NCBI GenBank assembly: GCA_002086835.1
Contig: MVIG01000010.1
Span: forward strand, 219,339 to 283,338
Source of the DNA: Mycolicibacterium porcinum
GTDB lineage: Bacteria > Actinomycetota > Actinomycetes > Mycobacteriales > Mycobacteriaceae
Direction: 5' to 3'
DNA length: 64,000 nucleotides
Positions 1 to 10,238 of the stretch are shown here, in pieces. A program made the translations under genes and the position numbers. The notes beneath the pieces are model-generated. The model was given only the letters and a program-made list of their open reading frames with translations, ran no database searches and had not been told where the DNA came from. The stretch's first letter is position 1. Each line of letters begins with the position of its first letter.

Positions 1-5
1 GATTC

Positions 6-2606
6 ATGCCTGGTCAGTGGCAGCTTTTGGACCGGCCCGCCGAGCACGAGGCCATTCGGGCCGCTCTCAGCGGGACGGACAGCTGCGGAGTCGTGCTCGT
101 CGGAGCTGCCGGAGTCGGTAAGACCACGTTGGCGCGCACCGTCACCGCATCGTTGAGCCGGAAGGTGCACTGGACCGCGTGCACCGAATCGTCGCGCAGC
201 ATTCCGCTCGGCGCGTTCGCCCACTGGGTGTCGTCGTCGGGCTCACGGGACCCCATCGCCCTCATCGGATCGGCACGCGAATCCCTTGTGGCCGACGGTG
301 ACACCATCGTCGGAATCGACGATGCGCATTTGCTGGACCAGCTCTCAGCGACACTGTTGCACCAGATCGCGGTCGAGCGTTCTGGCCATGTGGTCGCCAC
401 CGTGCGCAGCGGCGAGCCGGTACCCGACGCCGTCACCTCGCTGTGGAAGGACGGGTATCTACAGCGCTTCGAACTCAGCCCGTTCACCAAGCAGCAGAGC
501 ATCGCCCTCATCGAGACCGTGCTCGGTGGAACGCTGGAAGGCCTCAGCGCCGACGTGATGTGGGAAACCTCGGGCGGCAACCCGCTGTTCCTGCGCAACA
601 TGGTCGAGGGCGCGGTCGACGCGGGCACGCTGACCAACGTCAACGGCGTGTGGCAGTTCCGCGGCCCCACGGTCATCCCTTCCGGACTCGTCGAGCTGCT
701 CGACGAGCGCCTGGCGCACGCCGGCGAGGACGTCCTGCACGCGTTGAAGCTGCTGGCGCTGTGCGAACCGCTCGACATCGACGCACTGGCCGAACTCGCC
801 GGAGAGGAAGCGGTGGACACCGCCGAGATGCGCGGCCTGATCCGGATCGTCGCAGACGACGGCCAGATCAACGCGCGTTTCAGCCACCCGCTGTTCGGTG
901 AGGTGGTGCGCCGCCGGGTCGGCACCGCATCAGCCCGCAAACTGCGGGGCCGCATCGCCAAGATTCTGCACGAGCGCAACCTCGACTCGCCCGCCAGCCG
1001 AATCAAGTTGGCCGAGTTGGCCATCGAGAGCGATCAGGGAACCGACATCGAGTTGCTGATCACCGCTGCCAAGGATGCGGTGTTCCTGTCCAACCTCCCG
1101 CTCGGCGAGAAGCTGGCCCGCGCGGCCTTCGCCCACGGCGGTGGACTCGGCGCGGCCGCCCTCCTGTCGCGCGCGCTGCTGTGGCAGGGCCACCCGGTGC
1201 AGGCCGACGCCATCCTGGAACAGTTCTCCCCCGCCGACCTCAACGAGATGGAACTCGTCCAGTGGGGTGTCCCGCGGATGTCGATCCTGTTCTGGTCCAT
1301 GGGTGATGTGGCACGGGCCGAACAGGTGCTCGCCCTTCTTCAAGAGCGGGTCACCCACCCGATCCTGAAGCTGATCGTCGATGCGACAGGCGCGGGCATG
1401 GCCGTGCACCGGAACAAGATCCCCGAGGGGCTGGAGATCGCCGAACGGGTGCTGGCAAACCCTGAGGCGCCCCGGCAGGCGGTGGATTTCGCGGCGTTCG
1501 CGGCCGGCCTGTCGATGCCGTTGATCGGCCGCGGCAACGACTTCCTGCCCATCGCATCGCGGTGCCGCGCCGAGCGCAAGACCACCGACGGCATGGTCCG
1601 GATCATGGTGTTCTACGGCGAGGTGCTGGCCCTGGCCTACACCGGCCGGCTGGAGCTGGCCCAGCAGCGCGCCACCGAGTACGCCGAGTTCTCGTCGGCC
1701 GGCCAGTTCGCCGGCTGGGCGATCGCCAAGATCATGGACGGCGTGGCCGCCACCCACAGCGGCCGGTTCCGCGATGCCATCCTGGCGATCGAACAGGCCC
1801 TGGCCGCGCTGAACGCCGAAAGCTCCCTGCCCTGGCAGCTGCCGGGGCGGCTGCTGCTGGCTCGCGCCTACGCCGGGGTGGGCAATCCCGCCGAGGCCGA
1901 ACGGGTGCTCGAAGACGCCAAGGAGCACTCGGGCGAATTCATGGCGTTGCACGAGCCACTCCGGATGATCGCCAAGGCCTGGCTGGCCGCCGCGAAGGGC
2001 GGACACCGCTCGGCCATCGATCTGGCCCGCGCGGCGGCCGACGCGGCGCATTCCTCCGGCCAGTTCGCGGTCGAGGCGGAAGCCCTGCATACCGCGGCAC
2101 GCTTCGGCGACCGGAGCGTGACCAGGCGCCTGCAGGATCTGGTCGAACGCACCGACGGTCCCCTGCCCGCACTGTTCGCCCGCCACGCGGCGGCGGTGGC
2201 GGCCGCCGACCCGGTCGAGCTGGACAAGGTGTCCACCGCGTTCGAGGAAGCCGGTCTGCTGCTGTCGGCGGCGGACGCTGCCGCCCAAGCCGTACCGCTG
2301 CACGACAAAGCCGGACATCGCCGCAACAGCACCGAATCCGCCGCGCACGCACTGCAATTGGCCTCCAAGTGCGGTGGCGCAGCCACCCCGGCGATCCGGT
2401 CGGCGGCCCGCCCGCTGCCGGTCACCGCGCGCGAACGCGAGGTGGCCGGACTGGTGGCCCAGGGATTGTCCAACCGCGAGATCGCCGAGCGGCTGACCGT
2501 CTCGGTCCGCACCGTGGAGGGCCACATCTACCGGGCCGGCATCAAGCTGGGCGTCGCCGAGCGCGATGAACTCGCCAAGATCGTCTGGAACGACCTGGGT
2601 CAGTAG
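6..2606 (+). CDS. Large LuxR-family transcriptional regulator with N-terminal ATPase domain
   Basis: The 866-residue protein has the layout of large (LAL-like) LuxR regulators. An N-terminal P-loop ATPase carries Walker A GAAGVGKT at residues 33-40 and a Walker B-like segment IVGIDDAH at about 101-108. A long alpha-helical, TPR-like middle follows. The last ~60 residues hold a LuxR-type helix-turn-helix (TAREREVAGLVAQGLSNREI and TVSVRTVEGHI). Proteins of this type are thought to bind a ligand and ATP and then activate transcription; the target here is unknown. The ATG at position 6 gives a plausible N-terminus, but the frame is open to the window edge, so a start further upstream cannot be excluded. 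It converges on nasN and their ends overlap by 7 bp, so the neighbouring nitrate gene gives no proof of a functional link. Confidence 0.9.
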   Translation: MPGQWQLLDRPAEHEAIRAALSGTDSCGVVLVGAAGVGKTTLARTVTASLSRKVHWTACTESSRSIPLGAFAHWVSSSGSRDPIALIGSARESLVADGDTIVGIDDAHLLDQLSATLLHQIAVERSGHVVATVRSGEPVPDAVTSLWKDGYLQRFELSPFTKQQSIALIETVLGGTLEGLSADVMWETSGGNPLFLRNMVEGAVDAGTLTNVNGVWQFRGPTVIPSGLVELLDERLAHAGEDVLHALKLLALCEPLDIDALAELAGEEAVDTAEMRGLIRIVADDGQINARFSHPLFGEVVRRRVGTASARKLRGRIAKILHERNLDSPASRIKLAELAIESDQGTDIELLITAAKDAVFLSNLPLGEKLARAAFAHGGGLGAAALLSRALLWQGHPVQADAILEQFSPADLNEMELVQWGVPRMSILFWSMGDVARAEQVLALLQERVTHPILKLIVDATGAGMAVHRNKIPEGLEIAERVLANPEAPRQAVDFAAFAAGLSMPLIGRGNDFLPIASRCRAERKTTDGMVRIMVFYGEVLALAYTGRLELAQQRATEYAEFSSAGQFAGWAIAKIMDGVAATHSGRFRDAILAIEQALAALNAESSLPWQLPGRLLLARAYAGVGNPAEAERVLEDAKEHSGEFMALHEPLRMIAKAWLAAAKGGHRSAIDLARAAADAAHSSGQFAVEAEALHTAARFGDRSVTRRLQDLVERTDGPLPALFARHAAAVAAADPVELDKVSTAFEEAGLLLSAADAAAQAVPLHDKAGHRRNSTESAAHALQLASKCGGAATPAIRSAARPLPVTAREREVAGLVAQGLSNREIAERLTVSVRTVEGHIYRAGIKLGVAERDELAKIVWNDLGQ

Positions 2607-5600
2607 ACGTCGCGCACGTACCGCTTCTGGGCGACCAGCTCCCGCTTGTAGTCGCGCGCGGCGTCCTCGGACAATCCGCCGTGGGTACGCAGGATGGCGA
2701 TGAGCGTGGCATCCACGTCCTTGGCCATCCGGGTGGCGTCGCCGCAGACGTAGAAGTGGGCGCCGTCGTCCAGCCAGCGCCACAGCTCTGCGCCACGCTC
2801 GAGCATCTTGTGCTGTACGTAGACCCGGTCGGCCTGATCGCGGGAGAAGGCCAGGTCCAGCCGGCTGAGAAAACCGTCGCTGACCATGTCCTCAAGGTCG
2901 TCCCGATAGTAGAAGTTCTCGCGGCGATGTTGGTCACCGAAGAACAACCAGTTACGCCCGCCGTGCCCCAGCGCGCGGCGCTCCTGCAGAAATCCCCGGA
3001 AAGGCGCCACGCCGGTGCCCGGGCCCACCATGATCATCGCCGTGCCCGGGTCCTCGGGCGGGCGGAAATGCGGTGAGCGCTGCAGGAACACCGGCGCGGC
3101 CGCAGCCCGGTCGGCCATGAAGGTGGAACACACCCCGCCCCGGGCCGAGCCACCCGCGCCGCGGTACCGCACCACGGACACCGTCAACTGGACCTCGTGC
3201 GGACTGATCAGGGGACTCGACGAGATCGAGTAGTTGCGGGGGGTCAGCCGGACCAGCACCTCCTGCCACTGCTCGGGTTCGGCGCGCACCGCGAACTCGC
3301 TCACGATGTCGAGACCGTTGCGGTTGCGGAGCCAATTGCCTTGCCGCTCACCGGAATTGCGTAAGATCTTGGCTGCGGACCTGTCGGGGCAGGTGTCGGC
3401 GACGAACCGCAACAGGTCCGGCGTCACGCGGCAGATGTCGTAGGACGAGATGAGCGCGTCGCGCAGCGAGTGCTCGACACCGTCGACCTCGATCACCGAG
3501 TCGGGTTCGAGTGCGGTGGCCGCCAGCCACGAATCGACCACTGCCGGGTCGTTGCTGGCGTAGACACCCAGCGAGTCGCCGACCGAGTACCTCACGTCGT
3601 ATTCGGAGATATCGAAGCCGAACTGACGTACCTCCTTGGCCGCGCTCGCCGTCGTCAGCAGCTCGTTGCGTGTCAGGGCGGCGAGAATCGGCTTGGCCCT
3701 GGTGAATTCGTCGGGTTCGGTGGGGATGACGGTGCGGATGCCGTCGCCGACGACGACCGGGGTCGCACCGGTGAGCGCGGCCGTGACCGAATCGGCCCAG
3801 CGCCGCAGCGGCTCGTCATCGTAGGCCTCGCAGTCGGCGCGCTCGAGCAGCTTGGTGGCGCCCAGATCGGCCAGCCGCTGGTCCAGGGATTTGGCATGCC
3901 CGCAGAAGTTGTCGTAGGACTTGTCTCCGATACCCAGCACGGCATAGCGAACCCCGTGCAACTGCGGGGCGTCGGGCGCCTGTAGCCGGCTCCAGAAGCC
4001 TGCGCCGTTGTCCGGGGGCCCACCGTCGCCGAATGTGCTGGTGACCACCAGGATGTCGCGTGCTGCGGCCAGATCGGGCAGCGCGAGGTCGTCCATGTTG
4101 ACCAACGCTGCCCCGTCGATGCGCCCCGCGAGCCCGGCCGCGAACTCCTCGGCGGTGCCGGTTTGGGAGGCCCACAACACCAGCGGTCCAGCTGGCGCCG
4201 ACCGCTGGACCGGCGCACCGTCGCCGGCCCGCGAATAGCGACCGGCCAGCACCCCGTCGACCCACAGCCGCACCTTGTCACTGATCGGCGCCGCGTCCGG
4301 TAGCACCGGAACTCCCCCGGGATCTTCCGGAAGACCGGTGAAAAACCCGGCCAGGTAGATCTTTTCGTCCAGGCTGAGGGTTGGCTTGTGCTGGGTACTC
4401 ACCCCCATTTCCGCGGCGAGCGGATGCACCGCCGGAGCGCCGTCGACCGATCGGACCGGACGAAGGCTGACCGCGGCCACCTTGAACTCCGGCTGCAACG
4501 AATCCGGATCCACGGCATCGTTGGTCACGGCGTTGACGGTGAGGTACTCGCCGTGTTCGTCGTTCCAGTGGAACGGCGCGAAGCAGTTCCCGGGCCGCAC
4601 CCGGTCCGACAGCACGGCGGGGAGCACCGCGCGGCCGCGCCGGGACGTCACCTCGACCTGCTGGCCCTCGACGATGTCGAGTTCCACCGCGTCCAGCGGG
4701 TGGATTTCGACGAACGGCGCGGGGTTGAGCCTGTTGAGCTTGTCCACCTTGCCCGTCTTGGTCATCGTGTGCCATTGATGTTGCAGCCGACCGGTGTTGA
4801 GCACCATCGGATAGTCGTCATCGGGTAGCTCGGCGGGATCCATGTGCGGCCGAGCGTGAAACACGGCCCGCCGTGACGGCGTCGCGAAGGCCAGCCGGGG
4901 CCGGCGACCGTCAGGGCCGACGAACAGGTCTTGGCTCACACCGTCGTTGAGGTAGCGGATGGGGTGCCGGTCGTCCTCGCCGCCGGGGCCATCCACGGGC
5001 GGGACCGGCCACTGCAGCGGAGTCCGGCGGAGCCTCTCGTAGTCGGCGCCGCGGAGGTCATACCCGGTCTTCGGATTGGCGAACCCGCGGATCTCGGCGA
5101 AGACCTCTTCCGCGGACCGGTAGTCGAAGTGCTCGGCGAAGCCCAGTTGCGCGGCCACCTGGCAGATCAGCTGCCAATCCGGCCGGGCCTGACCGAGCGG
5201 GGCGACCGACGGGGACAGCAGGGTCAGATTGCGCTCCGAATTGACCATGACGCCTTCGGACTCCGCCCACAACGCAGCGGGCAGCACGATGTCGGCGTAG
5301 TGGTTGGTGGCCGTGGAACCGTAGGCATCCTGGGCGACAACCAGCTCAGCGGCCTCCAAGCCGTTGATGACGGTCTTCCGGTTGGCCACGCTGGCAACCG
5401 GATTGGTGCAGATGATCCAGCACGCTTTGATGTGCCCCTGCGCCATCTGCTCGAACATGCCGACGGTGCCCGGACCCACGTCGGATCGGATGGTGCCGGG
5501 TTCGAGACCCCACTGCGTCTCGACGAATGCCCGGTCAGCTGGTGCGAGCACGGACCGCTGGCCGGGCAGACCCGGCCCCATGTAACCCATTTCCCGGCCG

Positions 5601-6655
5601 CCCATGGCGTTGGGCTGACCGGTCAACGACATCGGGCCGCTGCCCGGACGGCAGATGGCCCCGGTGGCCAGGTGCAGGTTGCAGATCGCGTTGGTGTTCC
5701 AGGTTCCGTGCGTGCTCTGGTTGAGACCCATCGTCCAGCAGCTCATCCACTCCCCGGCCTCGGCGATCATCGCTGCGGCGGTGCGGATGTCGGCTTCGGC
5801 GAGTCCGGTGATCTCGGCTACCCGGTCCGGTGGATAGTCCGCCAGGAACTCCGGCATCGCCTCCCACCCCGCCGTGTGCTCGGAGATGAATTGCTCGTCG
5901 ATGTCGCCGTTGACGACAAGCAGGTGCAGCAGGCCGTTGAGCAGGGCCAGATCGGTTCCCGGCTTGATCTGCAGGAACAGGTCCGCGCGTTCGGCGGTCG
6001 CGGTCCGGCGCGGGTCCACCACGATGAGTTTGGCGCCGGCTTTGAGACGATCGGCCATGCGCAGGAACAGGATCGGATGGCAGTCGGCCATGTTCGCGCC
6101 GGCGACGAAGAAAAGGTCGGCCCGGTCGAAGTCGGCGTAAGAACCCGGCGGCCCGTCGGCACCGAGCGACTGCTTGAACCCCGTGCCCGCACTCGCCATG
6201 CACAGCCGTGAATTCGATTCGATGTGCACCGTGCGCAGGAAGCCCTTGGCCAGCTTGGTGGCCAGATACTGCGCCTCCAGTGTCATCTGGCCGGACACGT
6301 AGAGTGCGACCGCGTCCGGCCCGTGCTCGTCGATGACGGCGCGCAGCCGGCGACCCGCCTCGGCCACCGCGTCGTCCACCGGGGTCGGCACCAACTCATC
6401 GGCGCGGGTCGGCCGCAGCAAAGCGGACGTGAGCCGATCGTCATCGGCGGCCATCATCTCGGCGTGCATCGCCCCCTTGGTGCACAGCCTGCCGAAATTC
6501 GTGGGGTGCAGCCTGTCGCCGCTGACCCGGGCGATCACGGTACGACCGTCATCGACCCTGGTGGTGACCTCGATACCGCAGCCGACGCCACAGTACGAAC
6601 ACGCCGTCCGCTGAGTCGTGTCCGGGACCGAACCCGGGGCCGCGCCGTCCGCCAT
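2600..6655 (-). CDS. nasN: Single-chain assimilatory nitrate reductase fused to a diflavin (CysJ-like) reductase
   Basis: This 1351-residue protein joins a molybdopterin oxidoreductase to an NADPH diflavin reductase. Residues 1-60 carry the 4Fe-4S motif C19-x2-C22-x3-C26 and C58. The bis-MGD catalytic region and its C-terminal dinucleotide-binding domain run to about residue 740. A flavodoxin-like FMN domain starts near 825 (SQTGTAEE). A FAD-binding NYSISSS motif lies near 1140 and an NADPH-binding segment (MVGPGTGVAPFRGF) near 1200. The chain ends RYVRDVY, as in CysJ-type reductases. The architecture matches the monomeric NADPH-dependent nitrate reductase described in M. smegmatis (NasN), which reduces nitrate to nitrite in the cytoplasm. 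There is no TAT signal, consistent with assimilation. It is transcribed alone, with a 119-bp gap upstream to usp. No nitrite reductase gene lies in the window. Confidence 0.88.
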   Translation of the reverse strand: MADGAAPGSVPDTTQRTACSYCGVGCGIEVTTRVDDGRTVIARVSGDRLHPTNFGRLCTKGAMHAEMMAADDDRLTSALLRPTRADELVPTPVDDAVAEAGRRLRAVIDEHGPDAVALYVSGQMTLEAQYLATKLAKGFLRTVHIESNSRLCMASAGTGFKQSLGADGPPGSYADFDRADLFFVAGANMADCHPILFLRMADRLKAGAKLIVVDPRRTATAERADLFLQIKPGTDLALLNGLLHLLVVNGDIDEQFISEHTAGWEAMPEFLADYPPDRVAEITGLAEADIRTAAAMIAEAGEWMSCWTMGLNQSTHGTWNTNAICNLHLATGAICRPGSGPMSLTGQPNAMGGREMGYMGPGLPGQRSVLAPADRAFVETQWGLEPGTIRSDVGPGTVGMFEQMAQGHIKACWIICTNPVASVANRKTVINGLEAAELVVAQDAYGSTATNHYADIVLPAALWAESEGVMVNSERNLTLLSPSVAPLGQARPDWQLICQVAAQLGFAEHFDYRSAEEVFAEIRGFANPKTGYDLRGADYERLRRTPLQWPVPPVDGPGGEDDRHPIRYLNDGVSQDLFVGPDGRRPRLAFATPSRRAVFHARPHMDPAELPDDDYPMVLNTGRLQHQWHTMTKTGKVDKLNRLNPAPFVEIHPLDAVELDIVEGQQVEVTSRRGRAVLPAVLSDRVRPGNCFAPFHWNDEHGEYLTVNAVTNDAVDPDSLQPEFKVAAVSLRPVRSVDGAPAVHPLAAEMGVSTQHKPTLSLDEKIYLAGFFTGLPEDPGGVPVLPDAAPISDKVRLWVDGVLAGRYSRAGDGAPVQRSAPAGPLVLWASQTGTAEEFAAGLAGRIDGAALVNMDDLALPDLAAARDILVVTSTFGDGGPPDNGAGFWSRLQAPDAPQLHGVRYAVLGIGDKSYDNFCGHAKSLDQRLADLGATKLLERADCEAYDDEPLRRWADSVTAALTGATPVVVGDGIRTVIPTEPDEFTRAKPILAALTRNELLTTASAAKEVRQFGFDISEYDVRYSVGDSLGVYASNDPAVVDSWLAATALEPDSVIEVDGVEHSLRDALISSYDICRVTPDLLRFVADTCPDRSAAKILRNSGERQGNWLRNRNGLDIVSEFAVRAEPEQWQEVLVRLTPRNYSISSSPLISPHEVQLTVSVVRYRGAGGSARGGVCSTFMADRAAAAPVFLQRSPHFRPPEDPGTAMIMVGPGTGVAPFRGFLQERRALGHGGRNWLFFGDQHRRENFYYRDDLEDMVSDGFLSRLDLAFSRDQADRVYVQHKMLERGAELWRWLDDGAHFYVCGDATRMAKDVDATLIAILRTHGGLSEDAARDYKRELVAQKRYVRDVY

Positions 6656-6774
6656 GCCCCCATCGTGTGGTGAGGGTGTTGTCGGATCTTTCCGGCGACG
6701 TTATCGCCACGAAAACTGATGCTCACCTCCCCGAGACACCCCCTGTGAGGGACAACATCCCAGGTCAGAGCGCA

Positions 6775-7167
6775 TCAGTGATGGCTGGGCTTGACCGCAA
6801 GCACCGGTTTCGGGCATTCCAGCAGCAATTGTTGCGACACGCTGCCCAGCAACAGCTTGCCCACCGGGCTGCGGTGCCGGATACCGATCACCAGCAACTC
6901 CGCGTCGGCGGCGTCCATCGCATCGAGCAGCTCGGTGGCCGCGTCGACCCCTACGGGCTGGCGCAACTCGAACGGCACGCCGCTCTCCCGTAACCTCTCC
7001 TCGACATCGTGGACCTGGCCGGAGCGGGCGAACCGGGAATCCACATAGGCCTCGCCGGCGGTCGCGTTGATCACCAGCAGGCCGGTGCCCCGCAGGGTCG
7101 CCTCGGCGATCCCGTGTTCGATGGCCGCGATTCCGAAAGCGTCTGCGGTGTAGCCGATGACAATCAC
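6775..7167 (-). CDS. Universal stress protein (UspA family), single domain
   Basis: This is a 130-residue single-domain Usp protein. The N-terminus MIVIGYTAD is the family's first beta strand. The C-terminal nucleotide-binding motif is visible as [15 protein letters not shown] (G-x-x-x-G-type spacing followed by GS), followed by the usual PVLAVKP strand. It probably binds ATP, but the physiological role is unknown. The ATG overlaps the tctA stop by 4 bases (ATGA), so it is translationally coupled as the last gene of tctC-tctB-tctA-usp. That position suggests it modulates the transporter or senses energy state for it; this is inference. It ends 119 bp before nasN, which is on the same strand. 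Confidence 0.85.
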   Translation of the reverse strand: MIVIGYTADAFGIAAIEHGIAEATLRGTGLLVINATAGEAYVDSRFARSGQVHDVEERLRESGVPFELRQPVGVDAATELLDAMDAADAELLVIGIRHRSPVGKLLLGSVSQQLLLECPKPVLAVKPSHH

Positions 7168-8705
7168 AGCTGGCCCGCCTTCTCCTGCTGATCCACATCA
7201 TCCTCGACGATCAACAGCGTCTCCTCACTGCGGTGCATCAGCTTGAGTACCAACGGCATCAGCAGCAAGATCGCCATCAGGACGTAGGTGACGATCGCGA
7301 CGGGTTCGGTGAACAGGCTCGTCCAGTCACCGCCGCCAAGTTGCAGGCTCTGGCGCAGTTGCCTTTCGATGCGCGGGCCCAGGATCACCCCGATGATCAA
7401 CGGCAGCACCGGCAACCCGAACCGGCGCATCATCAGACCCAGCAGTCCGAACACCAGCAGCAGGGCCAGATCCAGCGGTTGCACGTTGACCGCGAGTGCC
7501 CCCAACGTGGCGAAGAACAGGATGCCCGCGTACAGGTACGGCCGCGGGGTGCGCAGCAGCTTGGCCCACAGCGGCGCGAGCGGCAGGTTGAGCACCAGCA
7601 GCAGGAAGTTGCCGATGAACAGGCTCGCGATCAGGGTCCAGATCAGCAGCGGTTCCTTTTCGAAAAGCGTTGGTCCGGGCTGGATTCCGTAGGATACGAA
7701 CGCGGTCAGCATCACCGCCGCGGTGGCATTGGTTGGCAGTCCCAGCGAAAGCATCGGCACCAGGGTGCCCGCGGCCGAGGCGTTGTTCGCGGCCTCCGGG
7801 CCGGCAACACCCTCGATCGCCCCCTTGCCGAACTCCTCGGGATGCTTCGAGAGCCGCTTTTCGGTGATGTAGGACAGGAAGGTCGGCAGCTCGGCGCCAC
7901 CGGCCGGCAGCGCACCGAACGGGAACCCGTAGGCGGTGCCACGCAGCCACGGCTTCCACGACCGGGAGAAATCCTTGCGGCTCATCCACGGCCGCCCCAC
8001 CGGGATCACGTCGGCCGGCCGCCGGCGCAGGTGCGCCGCCACCCACAGCGCCTCGCCGAGCGCGAAGATCGCCACCGCGATCACGACGATGTCGATACCG
8101 TCGGACAGCTGAGGCAGGCCGAAGGTGGCGCGTGGCTGACCGGTGAGGAAGTCGATGCCGACAACCCCGATCGCCAGTCCGAGGAACAGCGAGATCGCGC
8201 CCCGCAGCTTGGACGAGCCGAGCACCGCGGTGACCGCGACCAGGGCGAACAGCATGATCGCCAGATAGGAGGGCGCGCCGAGGGTCACCGCGAAGCGCGA
8301 TATCGGTGGCGCGAACGCGGCCAGCAGCGCGGTGCCGATCGCGCCTGCGACGAAGGAGCCGATCGCGGCGGTGGCCAGGGCCTGGGCGGCCCGACCGGCC
8401 TTGGCCATCTTGTTGCCCTCGATCGCGGTAATGACCGACGAGGATTCACCCGGGGTGTTCAGCAGGATCGAGGTGGTCGACCCGCCGTACATCCCGCCGT
8501 AGAAGATCCCGGCGAACATGATGAACGCGGCACTCGGGCTCACGTTGTAGGTCACCGGTAGCAGCAGTGCCACCGTCATGGCCGGGCCGATGCCCGGCAG
8601 CACGCCGACCGCGGTGCCCAGCAGCACCCCGATCACCGCATACAGCAGGTTCATCGGAGTCGCGGCCTCGGCGAACCCCTGAAGCAACCATTCGAAGTTG
8701 TTCAT
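7164..8705 (-). CDS. tctA: Tripartite tricarboxylate transporter, large membrane subunit TctA
   Basis: The 513-residue hydrophobic protein has about 11-12 membrane segments and the TctA hallmark glycine-rich loops: [11 protein letters not shown] near residue 40, [20 protein letters not shown] near 70-90, and a second copy of the fold containing [19 protein letters not shown] and [10 protein letters not shown]. These repeats form the substrate and sodium/proton pathway in the family. TctA works with the small subunit TctB and the binding protein TctC to import citrate-like di- or tricarboxylates. The start abuts the tctB stop (8705/8706), and the stop overlaps the usp start, so all are one transcription unit. 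Confidence 0.93.
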   Translation of the reverse strand: MNNFEWLLQGFAEAATPMNLLYAVIGVLLGTAVGVLPGIGPAMTVALLLPVTYNVSPSAAFIMFAGIFYGGMYGGSTTSILLNTPGESSSVITAIEGNKMAKAGRAAQALATAAIGSFVAGAIGTALLAAFAPPISRFAVTLGAPSYLAIMLFALVAVTAVLGSSKLRGAISLFLGLAIGVVGIDFLTGQPRATFGLPQLSDGIDIVVIAVAIFALGEALWVAAHLRRRPADVIPVGRPWMSRKDFSRSWKPWLRGTAYGFPFGALPAGGAELPTFLSYITEKRLSKHPEEFGKGAIEGVAGPEAANNASAAGTLVPMLSLGLPTNATAAVMLTAFVSYGIQPGPTLFEKEPLLIWTLIASLFIGNFLLLVLNLPLAPLWAKLLRTPRPYLYAGILFFATLGALAVNVQPLDLALLLVFGLLGLMMRRFGLPVLPLIIGVILGPRIERQLRQSLQLGGGDWTSLFTEPVAIVTYVLMAILLLMPLVLKLMHRSEETLLIVEDDVDQQEKAGQL

Positions 8706-9191
8706 CTACAGAATCCCGTCCAGAATGCCTGCGGGCAGCGGGATTCCGAGCCCGGAGTAGAACGCGTAGAAGCTCGCCACCGACAGCACCGCGCCGATCG
8801 CGAGGTTCCGGATGTAGTGGCGATTGCCGAGAATCGTTGCCGCCCCGCCGAACAGCAGGGCGCCGGTGATGGCCCACCCCAACGGTTTGACCAGGACGAT
8901 CACCAGTACGAACAGGCCGACCAGCAGTCCCACCGTGCGCCAGTCCCCCGGCATGTTCGGGTCGACGTCCTCGCCCGCGTCGGCCTCACCGACCGAACCA
9001 CGCGGGATCGCGAACGCCAGGACCAGTGCGAGCAGGACGAGGACGATCCCGATCCCCAGTGGAAACGCCCGCGGCCCGACGGGGTCGACCTTGGCGAATC
9101 CGCTGGTCAATGTGAGCGCGTCATAGATCAGGAATCCGCCGACGGCCACCAGGACCGCGCACACCAGATATTGGGCCTTGTCGACCTTCAC
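8706..9191 (-). CDS. tctB: Tripartite tricarboxylate transporter, small membrane subunit TctB
   Basis: This is a 161-residue protein with four predicted membrane helices: one N-terminal (residues ~8-26), one at ~48-66 and two at ~90-150. A charged cytoplasmic loop (GEADAGEDVDPNMPGDW) lies in the middle. Length and topology are those of TctB, and its position between tctC and tctA confirms the assignment. The GTG start overlaps the tctC stop by 4 bases (GTGA). Confidence 0.87.
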   Translation of the reverse strand: MKVDKAQYLVCAVLVAVGGFLIYDALTLTSGFAKVDPVGPRAFPLGIGIVLVLLALVLAFAIPRGSVGEADAGEDVDPNMPGDWRTVGLLVGLFVLVIVLVKPLGWAITGALLFGGAATILGNRHYIRNLAIGAVLSVASFYAFYSGLGIPLPAGILDGIL

Positions 9192-10171
9192 AACAACCCC
9201 AATTCGCTCAGCGTCGTCGAGACGCGTTGGTCCTGGTCCCGCAGGAACTGTTCGAAGTCCGCACCGGTGCTGAACGCGTCACTCCAGCCGTTCTTGACCA
9301 GCGCGTCGCGCCACTGCTGGGTGCCGTGCAGGTCCGTGAGAGCCCGCACCATCGCGTCCTTGGCCTCACCGGAAATGCCTGGCGGCGCAAGTATTCCGCG
9401 CCAGTTGGTGAACGTGAGATCGATGCCCGCCTCGGTCAGCGTGGGCGCATCGATCCCCTCGACCCGTTTGGCACCCGACACCGCCAGCACCCGGACCTGC
9501 CCGGCCTCGATCTGGTCGACGAACTCACCGAGGCCGGTGGTACCCGCCGCGATCTTCTTGCCCAGCAGGGCCGTCAGCAGGTCGCCGCCGCCGTCGTAGG
9601 TGATGTAGTTGACCTTGCGCGGGTCCAATCCGACCGCACGTGCGGTTTCCATCGGGAACAGGTGATCGGGGCCGCCCGGTGAGGATCCGCCGCCGATCGT
9701 GACCTTGGCCGGATCGGCCTTCCACGCCGCGACCAGATCGCCGATGGTGCGGAACGGCGAATCGCCCGGCACCAGAATGCCTTCCTGCTCCTCGACCATC
9801 TTGGCCAGTGCCGTGGCGTCCGAGGCGCGCGCCGAGGAGCCGTTGGTGTACACCGCCCCCACCACTCCGAGCCCCATCATCATCATGAGGTCGTCGTTGC
9901 CCTTCTCGTTCATCAGGCGCGCCATCGCCACGGTGCCGCCGGCCCCGATGACGTTGAAGACCTCGATGCGCCCGGTGATATCGGTGTCCTCCATGATCTT
10001 CACCGCGGTGCGCGCCGTCAGGTCGTAACCGCCGCCGGGACTGTTGGGCACCATCATGCGCAGGCGGTGCAGGCCGCGGGATTGGTCACCACGGGTGACA
10101 CCGCATGCCGTCACCAGCATCAGTGCGACCACGGCCACCATCAGCGCGGCACCTAGACGTCGAAACCTCAT
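9188..10171 (-). CDS. tctC: Tripartite tricarboxylate transporter substrate-binding lipoprotein TctC
   Basis: The 327-residue protein is the extracytoplasmic receptor of the transporter. It starts MRFRRLGAAL and has a lipoprotein signal ending in the lipobox LVTAC (Cys at about residue 24), so it should be anchored to the outer face of the membrane. The mature part has TctC family features: MVPNSPGGGYDLTART near the N-terminus, a TIGGGSSPGGPDH segment and YDGGGDLLTALLG. The ATG at 10171 was chosen because it gives the intact signal peptide; the frame stays open for 178 codons upstream but that stretch looks non-coding. The two-component system next door is divergent across a 67-bp gap, the usual arrangement for a solute-responsive regulator of this operon. 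Confidence 0.92.
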   Translation of the reverse strand: MRFRRLGAALMVAVVALMLVTACGVTRGDQSRGLHRLRMMVPNSPGGGYDLTARTAVKIMEDTDITGRIEVFNVIGAGGTVAMARLMNEKGNDDLMMMMGLGVVGAVYTNGSSARASDATALAKMVEEQEGILVPGDSPFRTIGDLVAAWKADPAKVTIGGGSSPGGPDHLFPMETARAVGLDPRKVNYITYDGGGDLLTALLGKKIAAGTTGLGEFVDQIEAGQVRVLAVSGAKRVEGIDAPTLTEAGIDLTFTNWRGILAPPGISGEAKDAMVRALTDLHGTQQWRDALVKNGWSDAFSTGADFEQFLRDQDQRVSTTLSELGLL

Positions 10172-10238
10172 GTTCAGCAATACTGGACCCCTGACGTGAC
10201 GCAGGTCACCCATTCGGACGCAAAGGAAGTTTTGGTCG

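Noticed and set aside
930-2783. 617-codon open frame on the minus strand opposite the LuxR-type regulator
   Set aside because: It is a GC-rich shadow: it overlaps two well-supported genes, has Arg/Gly-rich composition without domains and no ribosome site.
6656-6774. GlnR-type operator or leader peptide (GTG 6726) before nasN
   Set aside because: A GATAAC-n6-GGAAAG stretch only loosely resembles GlnR half-sites, and the GTG has its G-rich site directly adjacent with no spacing, so neither is supported.
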